Of a stretch of DNA of 64,000 nucleotides, positions 46,554 to 61,148 are shown piece by piece; positions within the stretch are counted from its first letter, which is position 1; every line of letters starts with the position of its first letter. The translations under genes and the position numbers were made by a program. The notes below the pieces were generated by a model that worked only from the letters and a program-made list of their open reading frames with translations, had not been told where the DNA came from and did not search any database. Source of the stretch: Sympetrum striolatum. Lineage: Eukaryota > Arthropoda > Insecta > Odonata > Libellulidae. Where the stretch lies: the NCBI GenBank assembly GCA_947579665.1, contig OX388352.1:34280216-34344215 (forward strand). The letters run 5' to 3'.

Positions 46554-49500
46554 GTATTCCATTTATAAAGTAGTTTTAATTCTTTGACCTTATTATTTTT
46601 CTATTTCTTTTCAAAGTTTTTACCCAGTAAAAATGGCGTTTAGAGACTTTCGTTCACAATTCTTGAATTTATGTTCTTTTAGAACTGAATAATCTTGGAA
46701 GATAGGTAAAATATGCAGGACGGCAAGAGGTAACATTGCATTAAATGTATACTGGTCTCTAATGAAAACGCTTTGATTTTCATTAGATTAAGTGAACCAT
46801 CATCGAATCAATCTATATTAAAATGAAGTTAATGTAGAGACACGGTATTGAGTATCAATGCTTTCCTTTGATGAATATTTGTCCAGTTCGCGGGTATGAT
46901 GTATCTCTACCTCCATTCTTTCATTCCTTTACACACGCATATTGATTTTTAGATTGACATTAATATTCGCATGCAAAGTTTACTGCATATATTTACCATT
47001 TGCATCGGTGATATTATGCACAGAAGGGTCACATAAATCCTTCACATTCTGGAGAATGAGTTGTGGCAGATTTTTTTTAAATTCCGGTCATTTTTGTAAG
47101 CACACAAGGGCAAATCGTAAATCACCCTTTGTGGTAAATGCCGCCCCAACAGAGATACATATTCACGTCCTTTGACCATAAAGAGTATACATGCATAATT
47201 TAATCTATGAGTTAATCGTAATGCAAATAAAAGCCAGAAATTTGAAATTTACGGCTGTTTAGGAAAATCGTTAAAGAGTATTGTTTTTGCGGTACAAGCC
47301 CGTCGGAAATCAGGGTCGATCTTTCATTTTAAGGTTCATCCTTTGCAAACATTAGCGACCCTTCAACCGAAAGTGTCTCAAAAATCGACAAACTTCCGTT
47401 TTCTTGTGGGAACTGCGCCCGGACCATTTAACCACTGTATTATTCAGTATTTCATCCCTCACCTACATAAAATCTATTTATCCCTCATTATTATGGCACC
47501 CTTACGAGTGCTGAATTTTAAAACAGTGCGCGTATGAAATAAAAAAGCTGAATTTCATTCTATTCCATAGCAAAAGTTTCGTAAAGGATCGTTTTAGTTA
47601 AAACTTTTGAACTTACTCATTATTGTTTCAGGCAAGGCCAAGTTTTTGATCGTTTAGGATTATGTTTCACGATTTCCACGGTATTCACTCCGCGTACTGC
47701 TTAACCGTAGTACTTTTCCAGAATGATAATGTTTAGGCGTTGGGCAGAGTTTTTTCGTGAAATTCCCCTCTCTTTGCGAAAAGAATTCGTAACATTCATA
47801 CCGGAAAAATTTCGCGCAAGAAAAAAGTCGAGTTGGTTAAAGTATATACAACGGGATTTTTTAGAATACCAGAAATTTCCATACAATCCGGGATATGTAA
47901 GTAGTACAACTCTGCATCCATCACAAATAGTGGAATGAATATTTACGCAAGCGAATACTTACTCGTAAATCTGCAAATAAGTGAATAGAAATAATCGATA
48001 GATATAAATTGGTGTGAAATTTTCTTGACGATAAGAGGAGTTGTAGAGGTATTGTCAAGCTCAGCTCAAGAGGGTAAGCACTAGTTCTTGCTTTTATTCT
48101 TATAGTATTTAGCGGAAAACATTGGAAAAAACATCACATTCCCTCGAAGAATTCTTTCAACTAAAGTTCAATAATATATTCCTTAGTATAATTTCCTCGC
48201 GGAATTGCACTATCGTTTCGAGTGTAGGTAATAGTATTTCTAAACTTTTAATAGTCTTTGATAAAATTAAAAATAGATATCAAAGAGTGTGAAGTCAATG
48301 TTAAGATATTACCACAAATATTATACGATATACATCAGAACATGACGTATTTGGTCGGCAACACATTCATCAGTGCCAATTTTGTTTTGATTCTGAAATG
48401 TGTTTTATTGAAATCAATCAAGGAAGCTTTAACTTTGTGGAACTCCATCCTAATAAATGGGTGGAAATAACTGTGAAAAATTCCACTGTAAAAGTTTTTT
48501 TAGGGGGCCTTTTAAGGGGCTTTTTTCTATGAAATAAATTTTGAATTTATAGCTATGACTACAATGAATCTTTAAAGAAGATGTCCAATATGTTGAAAGT
48601 AAGGTCTGAAAAGTGTGTTCCTTATATACCTCATTGAAGGATTTCCACATTCTTTTGCAAGGTTTCTTCAGAGTTCTTATTAAATTCACATATCATGCGA
48701 GATTTGTCAAATTTACTTTCTTTGCATATTCATATATTTCATCGCCTGATGAAAATAATCCTCAATATAGTTAAGATTATGAGGATAGGAAGAGTGGTAG
48801 GTGATTTGAATGTCTTTCTTAAAGGCTGACGACTAGATTTGGAAGAATTTTTAAATGTCTGGGTATAGAGATGTCAACTGTTCTCAGGAGATTAGAAGCG
48901 GAATTTCTCAGGGTGTAGGGAGACTTTGAAAGAGCTAAGCTGTGATAACTGCTCAAAGTGTATCTATTATCTAAAGGAGAAGATCTGCCAAATGCTCTAC
49001 ATTGAATGTAGCCTTTGTGCATCAGAAAGTTAGATCTTGAAGTAAAGAGAAGAAAAGGATCTTGAGAGTTTTGAAATGGTGTACGGAAGAAAATGAATAG
49101 TATGAAATGAAAAGAGTCAGTGAGGGGTGATCAGGTACTAGAAAAGATTCTAGAGAAGATCATTGAATAATAAAGCACGAGAAAGGGAGGCAAATTTGAT
49201 GGTATACACGAAGGGTGGCCAACTTTTCTGTATATAAGATCTAATTTTTATCTTAAAAGTGTGTCGCGATCGACTTGTTGTCATAGGCGTAGTATAAGGG
49301 GGAAGAAGGGATGTGAAATGCATACTATGTTTATACACTGTCTTTCAGTTTAAGGTGCATTCCAGCGAGGTATAGGTAGATAAGTAAAATATATTATTTT
49401 TTAAATCACTTATTACTTTTTTGAGTTATAGGCTCATGAAGAAAATGAATTTCTTGACCCAAATTTTGATAGCAGCATTCCATACATGCGGTACCTAAAA

Positions 49501-50990
49501 AATTCGATTTTCCGACACTTTTTCAAGATAGATTTTTACTAACTTAAAATACAATTTATTTTTTTATCAACTGCGATGTATAAGTTGTTGTACTATTTGT
49601 TCGCAAATATGAAAAGGTTGTTATAGAAATGCACAGTATGGCTGATATTTTAATTTCAATATTTCACTTTCGAGTTTTTTTTGGGCCAGGAAATGTTATC
49701 GTGAAAGAATAATATGACTTACGTTTTGCTAATCTATCAATAGCTCGCTTGTTCACCTCGTACTGAAATATATATATACGGCGTATCTACCTACGTAAAA
49801 AACAACAACAATAATTATTTAAAGATCCAAAAAAATTCATCTCCAGGGGTATTAAAAGAACATGGATAATCATTAACAATATTTATTAATTCAAAATAGC
49901 TACAGATAAAGACAGATTTAGAATATACTTTACCTAACCAAGGAATCATAATTAGGTGTATATCCTAACAAAGATGATAATAATGAGTCTTCAGTATTGG
50001 AATCAGTCAGGACAGAACGTTGTTTAGTCTTCGTTAGCTTCAAGTATGAAAATGCCTATTTGCATAGGTATGTAGATCCGAAGCAAGAATAGATATATTC
50101 GCTACATTTGGTGGTACTGGGATATTTTTCTCGGTTGACATATTTTCAAAAATCTTTTTCAAATTTTCTGGCTTGTAAGATTAAGTCAGTTTGTAAATTT
50201 ATAATTTCATTTTCTAATGCCTTTTGATCCATATGCAATATGTCTGAATTTTTTTGGCTAATGCGTTTCACACTTACATCGTTTTTTAAAGGAAAAGGTA
50301 TAAATTCCACAATTTATTTAATTTTTTCAAGATCTGGAATCTTACTTCAAAGTCTTTAATTACTTTTTGGATTTTTGCGACGTATTTGTCGATCTTAAAA
50401 ATAATGTTTTGATGTTTTTGTAGGTTATCCGCCATATTTGGAAAATGATTCAGATTATTTTGTTGCAGATCTTCTTTAAGAAAAATAAATTTTGTTTTAT
50501 ATACATCTATGTAGCTGATCATATCAATTAATGTTTTATTTTTACCTTGTAATTCTAAATTTCAATGACTTAATAATGTGGTAAAATTGGTATAAATGCC
50601 AAGTCACTAAGCCAAGTTCCATAATTTAAATTTTTTTTCAAGAAAAGCAATTTAATTTTAAACAATGAAAAAGTTTTTAACAGAAGAAAAATTGAAACTC
50701 AACGTGGTCACCGAGGATAAATAATATTGATTAATAATTATACTGTTGATACAAAAGAAAAGAAGCTACCGCATGTTATCTGTATGCAGCATGTACGATC
50801 TGTGTATTATTGTATTGTACAGTTGTTAAATATATCAACATCTTTTATTTTTATTATTTTATGTTATTATGTAAATGGTTAACATTTATTTAAATGTCAA
50901 CGTAACTTCGTATGGATGAATCCAATATATGTACGTAATGATTATATTTATTTATAAAATATAATCATTTTTCTTACCTTCTTTTTAGTT
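46554..50990. other. Unassigned AT-rich DNA
   Basis: Short frames occur on both strands (for example 47343-47537, 50286-50522) but none shows a family motif. No repeat shared with the rest of the window was found. Confidence 0.5.
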
Positions 50991-50999
50991 ATGACCTTC

Positions 51000-51245
51000 G
51001 ATATTTACGCAGGTTTTTCACACCTCCCTTCTCAGTGGGAGTTTTCCTGCAATGGATAATTTTTTTTCCTTTCATTCTTTGAAAGAATTTCTTAGGTTTT
51101 TCTACATCCACAATTCTTCTCATATCTTTTCATACATATCATCTCTTTAAATTGATTATTTATATATTGTATGACGATTGATTAGATGGAGGAGGAGACT
51201 TTCAGTCTCAATCTCGCCCGAATAAAGCCACTTTATTATTATAAC
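51000..51245 (+). mobile_element. LINE 3'-end-like fragment with (TTA)n tail
   Basis: CGCAGGTTTTTCACACCTCC at about 51009 opens a segment that ends AATCTCGCCCGAATAAAGCC followed by TTATTATTATA. CTCGCC, AATAAAG and a T/TTA-rich tail match the arrangement at 6.2 kb, and the first part matches 52.57 kb. No coding sequence is left. Confidence 0.5.
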
Positions 51246-52555
51246 TGTACAGGATAATAGAATGAAAAATAATAAAGTCTGATTCGTTCATAAATCCGAA
51301 GAAAGAACGAATCTAGGAATAGATGAGGTAAAAGGCGTAGTGTAGAGAGGTTTAACAAGTGCTCGGTAGAAAAGTATCCCAGAATAGTGACTTCATAACG
51401 ATGCTGATTCTCTCATAAAGACGATTTTTGTCCCATTTCTGTAGTAAAGCAGCAGAAAAATTCTATCACGGATTCCTTTCAATCCCTCCCCCCGACACAG
51501 CCTCATTCTCAATATGCAAAGCTGCTTTCAAACTTTTCTCATGACTTTCTTTTTGTTTCTTCCGTGTATTTTGTATTCCTCAGCTTTCGAAGGAGTCTTT
51601 TCTGGAATGTCTTTCCCTTACCTTTAACCAGCGCATCCTGCCCTCTGTTATCAGCACACTTACAAAGTTGCTTTCATTTTGGTGCTTATTCGAGTCGTGC
51701 TCCATTTCAATTTTGCTGCCTTCATCTTCCAATTTTTATTTTTTAGCTTTTTTATTCTTTTTCTTTTCATCCCCCATACATTCCTTTTCTATTCGTATAT
51801 TCACATTCATCTACTCCCAAAAAATACTTTTCTGTAGTTTCATGTAACTTTGCTCATTAGAGAATGTAGTGGGACATTTCTGTACGTTAAGTTTGAGCGT
51901 GAAAATTACCTTAGGGTATGGCTCAGGCTTAACAGGAATACTAAGGATATTAGGAAATGGCAGCTTAGATAAAGCTTCCTTTATATCGCTTTATACTCTC
52001 TCAGGGGATATAGGTATGCACAATTGGTGCTCTCTCCCATCTTACTTTAAAGCTTTTAGATCATTGTTCCATTTATATTCTGGTTATTGTTTAGGTTATG
52101 TTTGATGTGGTTCATCCGCGGTGCTGTTGAATATTTTTTAATAAAAGGGAAATTGAACCACGTGTACTTTTTCTTTGTCGATTGCTCGCAACTGAGATGT
52201 TTTCCTGGAAGTTTTACATTGCACTTTTACGTGCTCAAAATATAGGATTACTCTACTTGAAGCTTTTAAATACTGTTTCTGCTAACTTCAAAATTTATTT
52301 TAACCTCTTCTTCGTTCTAATATCATCCTGATATTGATAATACCCATGATTTTATCAATAAATAATTTGTTAAACAAACTATAGTATGTTATTAGTATTT
52401 TAAATATAACCAACTGAAGCTGAAGCACTACACACTGAATCAAAAACGCTATGTTCAGTTCTAGACGCCTATAAATAATTGTAGTGATGTGTGTTGTTTT
52501 TCTAAATACCTTATGTTATTTATATTATCTTTTATGTTTTGATCTACCTTTATAG
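51246..52555. other. Unassigned DNA
   Basis: A pyrimidine-rich stretch (51470-51800) gives a plus-strand frame of 60 residues without a recognisable motif. Otherwise AT-rich. Confidence 0.5.
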
Positions 52556-52565
52556 TTCTTTCGTA

Positions 52566-52645
52566 AACCTTCCGCAGGTTTCCCCCACCCTCCTTCCCAT
52601 TTAGGCGTTATCCTGTAGTGGAAATATTTTTTTTGTGATCAAAAT
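52566..52645 (+). repeat. Fragment related to the LINE tail at 51.0 kb
   Basis: CGCAGGTTTCCCCCACCCTC to a TTTTTTT run aligns over about 60 bases with 51009-51070 (shared CGCAGGTTT, CACC, CCTTC, TCCTG, TGGA blocks in order). It lacks the AATAAA end. Confidence 0.6.
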
Positions 52646-55579
52646 TGTCACATATGTCTATTTGCCACAAAAAAATAATTCATCTTTCCATGTTTCCTTC
52701 TTATGACCTCTCTTCTTGTGAAAAACCTTTATACATTATATTCTTGTTTACAGGCTGCATATATTTTATATATTTTGTTTTAGAAAAGTGTTAAATATAA
52801 AATGAGATCTAATATCGCCCTGTAAAGACGTTTGTATTCATGTATAATTGGAAAAAAAAATTAAGAGCAAATGATTCATTATGATTTACTTAATTTGCAC
52901 GATGATTTCTCTTTTCGCATGGTTTCGTTAACCAAATGAAAATCTGGAAAGTTTTTATACACCATAATTAATGTTACTCTTGATATTTCATAAAACAATA
53001 CGGTAATCATAGTTATAATAGAATTACTCTCATTACACTATCCATTCAAATATAAATTGGATCGCGGATAGCCATGTGGACACCGCGTTTGCCTTTGGTA
53101 TAAGAACTTTTAATAATACAACTAATAGAAATTTTGATAAAATCAGATGCCATGCATGTATTTCCTCAATTGGATACAAAATTCGGCATTGCATGCAAAT
53201 GAAATAGGCTTCACGGTGTGTCAGCTCATATCAGAGACTATTCTCGGAGAATGATTTAGTTCCTTTTACGGATATGTATGTTAAAAAATTAAGCTTCCAA
53301 CAAGGTTGATACGGTATCTCCCTTTCACGAAACCCCGAAAATTTGTTTGTTTCAATTCAGTATTACTGAACATGCATACAGAGAAGGTGAATTGGCATGC
53401 TAATCTCGGGAACTGACCGCACACAGTGACGGAAAAAGGCACTCCGCCGACTTCGGCACGGCGTTTGTTTGAGGGTATTTCCATATATTTTTGCGCCACC
53501 TGCGGAATTGCTTCGTTTCTGCTCCTTTGAATCCGCATTAATTAGAAAATAAGATTACCTCGTGGCAATAGTTTCATTTTTCTATTCTTACGAATTTCCT
53601 TCGCGGAATATGTATTTCCTTTCATTTTTAAAGAATGGTTTGGAGATTGATGCTATATCCTGGAGGTTTCATAGCTGTAATTTCGAGACCAGGAAGTATC
53701 TTAGAAACCGCAACTGAATAGTCAGCCTTAATGGAATTACTCGATGCAAAGTAGTTGTTTTCTCGAATTGAAGCTCTCACATTTTCATTCATGAAACTGA
53801 ATTTGGCTCTACTTCGCATGCTCGACTGCGACCAGTCCTACGAATGTCTGATACCTTTATGCAAAAACTAGTCGGCTTCCCTATGCATAGTCTTAGCGTC
53901 CTTTCTATCTCTGGGGCTTTTAACATTTATATCTCCGTTAACATTAGTATAGAATTCATCATAGACGTGTATATTCTTCGCTTTGTTCTCAAAACATGCA
54001 TGAAAGGCTCAAGGAAACACAAGCCGCGATAAGCCGCGCAAATTCAGGTGCAAAGTTACTTTATTTCCTTGTTCTATGCATGAAAGGGTTACGGCGGTCG
54101 CCTAACATGTTATCCAATAACAGGTTATAATTGTAGAATGCCTTGCTGGATAGGAAATGCAGCCAGGTGCAGTTCGTGTGAAATGAAAGTTTTATTTCGT
54201 AAGTGAAATTTTGTAATGAAGCTAAGGTTAAGACTTATATAGGATAGAAAACCAGCAAAACAAAAAAATAAGTTCATGCTTTAGCAAACGCTTGAACACT
54301 AACGTGACTTTCTTCCTGAATTGAGGGAAGGATTTTATTATTATGGGAAAGTTAAGTTTTCATCGCGCTGATTTGAATAGAGAATTAAAATTATGCAAAC
54401 TCTAGGTCTTCTGGCCTAACTTTGTAGATTGTATTTTAAATTAAAATCAACAAAACTAAATTTTTCACTGCATTAGGACATTTTTATAACGAAAGACCGA
54501 TTTAGATCTTAACGATAGTCTTATAACCTCACACGGAATTTCAGGAATTTACAGCAGGTTAGTCAATTTTGACTGCAGAAAAAGGAAAGGGGAAGGGGAG
54601 TAGTATCAAATTTAGTAGAAAATTCTTAGTAATGTCTTTTTTAAATTAACATCGTAAACTTTTCTTGATTTTTCCCAACGAACAGTTTTTGTACTAAAAG
54701 TAAATATAATCCATCTTTCTAGCGATACCTTATCAATTTCGTTCAGATATTTATTTAAATTATTTGGGCTTTCGAAATAAACCTTGCACTTAGAAGGATA
54801 TCACGTGCATTTACAATGGAGGACCATTTGAACGACTTGGTGCCGAATCTAACTGAAGTTCAAACTAGTTCTAACTGAATTTCTGAAGAATGGTACTTAC
54901 CTTTTACACTACATTATGTGCAAGCAATTAAACGTCCACGAATACGGTTACTGATAAAATAATCTTATATCGAAAAAATATATTGAAAATTGTTATCATT
55001 TATCAAATATTCGTACGAATCTATGAAAATGAAAAGGACTTTAACGGTAGTGTTATTATACGTTGAAACATATATTTATTTCACTATCTGTACTATGTCA
55101 TATTCTACTAGATTAAGGCTATAGGTAACTTGAATTCTTAGGTTATTACTCTCAAGAATGCATAATAAGTGGATCCAATATGATAAGCTAAACTCTTTAC
55201 GTTTCCATGTAGAGCAAGGACGTTATTGCATTTTCATCTCTGAATACTCAATTTCTTAAACTTTTTGAAGAAGCAATCATTAATAAATCTCTATAAATTA
55301 GTATAGTTGAAAAATCATACTCTCTGGTTATGATTGATTGAGTGGAGTCCGAAATCTGGCACTGACATCTCCCGTGCAATTTTTCAACAGCACGTTGTGG
55401 CAAATCAGTCACAGATTTCGAACTGCAATCTAACGGGACGAAAAAATATTGTTAACGTTTAATTAAATCTCATAAGCTCCCAGATCACTATTTTTATAGT
55501 TCATTATCATTGTGCTTCTCATATTAGGAGACCAACCCTCATGGATCTCAATACAAGTTAATTTCTCTGCAACTCATTG
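52646..55579. other. Unassigned DNA
   Basis: 53395-53540 is GC-richer with an 85-residue minus-strand frame (53281-53538), not recognised. No other feature could be supported. Confidence 0.5.
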
Positions 55580-56598
55580 TTTTTACTTTCTCCTTATAGA
55601 GTATAGAGAGTAGTATAGAGAAAGTATTTTTTTTCACGAAAAAAATCGACTTCGAGATTTCAACGGAAATACATGTTTTGGGGTCCCTAGAACACGTTTT
55701 GACCATTTTCGGAATGATGTCTGTGTGTATGTGTGTGTGTGCTTGTGGGCGCTCTAACGTGAAAACTATTAAACGTATCAATACCAAACTTCACATATAG
55801 CATTGTGGTAAGTGCTGTCAGAGTTTTTTTAGTTTTTGGACTAAATCGATTAACCAGAAGTCGAGCTTTATTCTTCGAAGCAAGTTTCCGTTTTTACAAA
55901 ATATCTCCATAAATATGAAATAAAGGGATATACTATTATTTATGAAAGTTTTAGAAAATGTAATTTACTATAACTTTTGTACAAAACGTATTTTTGTATA
56001 ACTGATTGTTTAGGAGTTATTCGTGAAATACTGATAAACCGGAAGTTGCTGATTATGTACTTTGTTGGCGCTTTAACATAAAAACAATTTATTGTATCAA
56101 CACCAAATTTCATATATAGTACTTTGGTTGGTGTCGTTAAAGTTAGTTAGTTTTTGGAGTAAATCGGTTAACCGAAAGTTGAGCTTTCCTTTTCAAAGCT
56201 CGTTTCCGTTTTTGTGAAATATCTCCATTAATCTGATATTTAGGTATATACCATTTTTTACAACAGTTTTAGAAAATAAAATTTACCATAACTTTTGTAT
56301 GAAATATATTTTTGTATAACTGATTGTTTAAGAGTTATTTATAAAATACTGATAAACCGGAAGTTGCTGATTATGTACTTCGTGGGCGCTCTGGGCGAAA
56401 GGCCAATTTCATCGTTTTTCATCGAACATGTCACGAAAAACATTATTTATTATGTTTGTGACATAAAACATAATATGATATAAATTAATCAATTATCTTC
56501 CAAGTTTAGATTGAATATAGAGCTCGAAAATACTGTCGTAGATAAATATTTACATCTTATATATGGAGAAAGTCATGTGCTGGCCACATCAGATTTTT
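55580..56598 (+). mobile_element. Hairpin-ended (CA)n repeat family, copy E (diverged)
   Basis: The start TTTTTACTTTCTCCTTATAG has a damaged hairpin with a small duplication (AGAGTATAGAGAGTAGTATAG). The GT tract is short (55722-55741), two internal units remain but with mutated markers (GTTTCCGTTTTTACAAAATA, 55883), and it ends GTGCTGGCCACATCAGATTT. It is the most diverged copy, hence probably the oldest. Confidence 0.88.
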
Positions 56599-58975
56599 CT
56601 TCATTTATTCTCGGTATTTGATTCTATGATTTATCTTCCTCTTCTCTATTGTTCTTCATCACTCCGACGTCATTGGAATCCTTTCATCTGCCGAACCCCT
56701 GAATATATGCCCCTGAAATATATTTCCAATGCCTTTTTCTCGCCTCACTTAATAAAATTTCTTCCTATAAATCTCCAGAACTCCTTGTTTGTTGCCCTAT
56801 CAGTCAACTTAAACGTCAATATTCTTCAGTCTAAACCATGCATACACGTCTCTATTTCATATCTTTTTAAGTCGCACATCGTATTTTATTTACCTACATT
56901 CCAGTAATTTTTATGATATACTGATATTTTTGCTGATTATTTTTCTTTAACTTTTAATTCGTACGCTTCTTCTAAATTGATCTACCTTTTCATCATTAAT
57001 CCGATCTAAATGTGATGGCAAATGTCATATCTTCCATTTCTTTCTGAGCTCTTAAAGTTGTTACCATGGTTTATGTATTTAAAATAATTGAGTTTTATAA
57101 GTGTAGTTGCACAAAACAATACTGGGATTAATAAATAAGTACTTTAGTTGAATTAAGATGGTCAGAGGACTTCAAAATGATAAGAGAATATGGATACAAC
57201 TTTGATAAATAATAAAAAGGCAAAGTGTTACATACAAAATTATAATAAACCGTGTTATTTAAATCATTTGACTAGCTTGATCGAAACTAAAATTAACTAA
57301 AATTGTTCCTGCTGTCAACTTGCTGCCATCCTGATGTATTCATATTCTTCCTTCCGTATTTTTACCGTCACAAGCGATAATTTTTATTTGATCTACTTTG
57401 GCTACTTCTTGGACTTCCTTAAACTCCACATCGTTCAACATAAATGCCCATACATTATCACAAAATCGTTAAGTGTTAAGTCTACCATCCTTAAAAGTCA
57501 ACCTTGATCTAACTCGAGACGGTAGCGCATTGTTAATACTTTTGTCGAAAAGATGAATATCTGCACAGGAAAAGAGACACTTTTATCAAACCAGGTTTTA
57601 CCTTTCCCTAAAGAGTTCCTTCTCAGATGTACAAAATTACATATATACGCCTTCAATTAAGGAAAAATTAAGACTAAATAGTCCCTTCTTATATCAAAGC
57701 CGTTAGTAGGGAATTGAATAATCAGGGAGAATACGACAGCAAAAATAGGATTATTAATTTGAATGCAAATGATGTTCTAATATACCATACAGTAAAATAT
57801 TTAAATTTACCAAAAATATTCTATATATACATATGCGTATTTTCCAACTTAACGTTACTAGTCTCTTTCCGAAATGTTTCTTTTGCAATTCTAACTATTC
57901 ATGTTATCGACTCAATAATTTTATCAAATAAAATTAAAATTAAGTTGTCTAAACTCTTTGAAAACATTCTAGATCGGTGCTAATACCATTTAAATAATCA
58001 ATCGCCTAGGATACGCTCGCCATGGCTAAAATATTTAAATTCAGTAATCAGAATACCTCTGCAGTGTCCTTAAACTAAGTTCCAAATCCTTCCATTTGTT
58101 TTATTTTCACCTGTAAACCATTTCATGAACTTCACTTCCCCTGCAGACCTTTAGGGGTCGTATTAATCCTCATGCATTACGAACCGAGCATTTTCCTTCA
58201 GGGTTGTATCCTTTAAGGACAAAGAATCCTCTCAGATCCAGGAGAACTTAATCTGTTTTTTCTAAGTAATTACACAAAATGGGTACATTTTAAATTAGGT
58301 TTACTTTCCTTAGTATTTGTTCCTAAGCGGAGAGAAGATCCCTTAAGTCGGTGGTGGAACTTGGGTTTGTCGGAAGAACCTCATTTATCTAAATGAAGTT
58401 AAAATGGGTTGTGCAAAAAGAAAAAAAGTAGATGATGTAAGAAGTGGCAAAATTATGAATGAATTTCACCGGGAAAAAATTTCCGCGACCAATTCTTGCA
58501 TTGAGACGTGTGAATATATTCGAGAGTATTGGTCATAAGAGTGAGATATTTGGTGCGAGTGTAAATTGAACAAATGTAAGACAATTACGTAATATGTAGG
58601 AATTTAGCGAGCTTTCAGAAGGGAGGGAATTTGGGGTTTGTCAAATTTGGAGAAGAAAGGAAATTTATGAAAATATCTTGGTATGAACTGAAGATTAGGA
58701 ATTTAAATAATTTAAATATGTTCGAAAAACAAGCTACCGAAGAAGGATATTGGAGATTATCAAACCTCAAATACATTATTTTTGGAATGCGATTATGGTT
58801 GATACATATATGTTTTCAAAGGATAAAGCAGGGCGTAAAAACGGAGGAATGGGGATATTCATACATTTTACTTAAGTAATCCTCCTCATATACATGAAAA
58901 AATTTTCCTTTCCGTAGTTAAGGTGCGAGGGATTTTTTGTAGCTGGACATAAAAACTAGCAGCTTCAGCCCTCTG
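56599..58975. other. Unassigned AT-rich DNA
   Basis: Frames such as 57714-57983 and 58631-58879 (plus) show no family signature and are made of AT-rich codons. No RNA gene was found. Confidence 0.5.
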
Positions 58976-59880
58976 GATATTTAACGATCCTCCCATTCCA
59001 GCCTCGGCCGAAAGACATCATTTCAAGAAGGAAAAATCTCCGCAGTAAATAACGTATTGATTGCCTCGTCTATCCTTACCTACAATTTCCCCGGCATAAT
59101 TTTCCATTTTCGACAGCTAAAAATTCCCCCGAATTTTGAAGAGAAAAATTCATGCGCGCACTACACTATAAATTTCCGTAACGGGAAGAGGGAAAGTATA
59201 TTGGCTGTCTCGGGGGTCGGGTAGCCGAGATGCGGAAGGTGGCCATGAGTAGCGTACGTGCGTGGAGAGAAAGAGGGAGATAGGAAGGAGAGAAAGATAG
59301 GATTCCACCTTCGAGGTGCTCGTTAATTTTCCTTCTGCAGAGAAGCTGTAGGTAGGAGAAGCACTTGGCCTCCTTCCAGCCTGAGGTCCCCCAGGCCAAA
59401 GGATGACCTCCTCGGGCGAATTACGAAGCCCCATGCGGATTCTGCCTTGCCAATTTCACCCTGTCTCGAATACCCTGCGCTCCTGCTCTCGATTGCCCAT
59501 CCCACTTTCCTCTCATTCGTGCTCACAGCTTCCGTCTCTCTGTGGCTCGATGGACGGCAGCCTCAGGGCCGATAAGAGGCCAAAGCATACAACGAATATT
59601 TACCACCCACGTCTCACATTCGCAGTCTCGCACTCTTTAGATTAAGGAAAGGAAACTAATGTAGGGACGAGGTTAGGTGCTTCGCGGTTTTCTCGCAGAT
59701 AACAAGGTGAAGTCTCCGAGGGTAGTAATACGTTACGGGATGATCTTAGCGCTGATATCCGCATCCTGGAAATGGGAGCGTTTTCCGTGGGCAATCTCGC
59801 AGTGCATCGCGAAGGAGAGAAGATCTACGGGAGTATACGATGAGGTGTTAGAAAGTAAAGCATTCCAAAATGCATGAATC
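58976..59880. other. Unassigned island of higher GC content
   Basis: GC content and CpG frequency rise clearly compared with the flanks, and overlapping frames of 60-94 residues open on both strands (59150-59434 minus, 59403-59645 plus). None is recognisable. A promoter region, 5' exon or conserved element of a neighbouring gene are possible. Confidence 0.4.
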
Positions 59881-61112
59881 TATTCACGATGTTAGTCATT
59901 GACGACGTAAGATGAGTTGCCACTCCAGAGTAATATTAAATCGCTTTCTGATGGTAGACCTTCCGGACATTCTTCTAACGATTTATAGTTTTCCTTGAGT
60001 CGCAAAAATGCTGTTATCATGTAATATTTAATTATTATACTCTGTGTATTTCTAATGTTCCTGCTATCATATTCTGATTAATGGAATATTTTCTATTGTC
60101 ATATGGTGTAGGGTAGAGAAAAAGGTATCTTTCGTTTACTTCTTACTTACGAACTGGAAGCTACTGAGGTATGAATGAAAAACTACACTAATCAATGCTT
60201 CTCATTATATATGGATAAGAAAAGTGTTACTCGTAGTAAAACTGTGCTTCTGATACGTGAACATGTTCCACTTACAGCATTCTGGCTCAGTAAGAAAAGG
60301 AACGGCAAACTACCTCACTCCTCATCTTGCCTAGTAAACCTCATTCTTCTTTGCAAGCTGTTAGTAGTTAATGTCAGAAGGAGTAAGCACCAATGGCCTT
60401 CCGGCTGGATACCTTACAAACATTTCTAATGCAACGATATGAGGTATCTATCGATGGAGGTCCCAAATAATTCGTTAATTACTGCTCAGACCAGTGTAAA
60501 ATCAATGCTGTGTGTGTCCCTATCCACAGTTGTATCGAATAGCATGCATTGATACGATTCAGAGAATTACTGCCGTTGATACCCTCATCAATTTTTTATC
60601 CTGAGGTAGTTATAGTGTAGACAGAAACAAACTTCATGCGGTATCATACGAGGATTTGAGCATCTCACGGAGAGTATCATCGTTAGTCTTGGGTATCATC
60701 GTACTTCAATCCTATAGGAATAAATATAAATTGCCTTTTAAATTACTCTTCGAGTCTAAAGGAGTACATCTCGATGGAAAACTTTCTTGCAGCTAATACT
60801 ATTCTTCTATAATTCCCCTAATCTTGTATCGTATGAGTTTTAGCATCTAGTTTCACTTACTTGTAGGTACTTCTAATAAAAGTAACATTCGATATTCGAT
60901 CATATAATAGAGAAAAATAAGACATAGACAAATTTACTGATTGTAAAAAGTGGAGTATTTTCTGAACCCATTAAAATTTTTACGAAAATCTTACGAATTT
61001 AAAATTTAAAATGATGTATTATGTTCCAGAAAAGAGAATGCATGGGCACCTTAGTTAGTCTTCTCGCTTGCTTACGGCGATATACCAACCCTGGTACTGA
61101 TCGCATTGCATT

Positions 61113-61148
61113 CATTTGCTTTAAATAATATATTATTTAAAGCAAATG
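61113..61148. repeat. Perfect 36-bp palindrome
   Basis: CATTTGCTTTAAATAATA and its exact reverse complement adjoin with no spacer, giving dyad symmetry over all 36 bases. It is AT-rich and could extrude as a cruciform. Confidence 0.95.
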
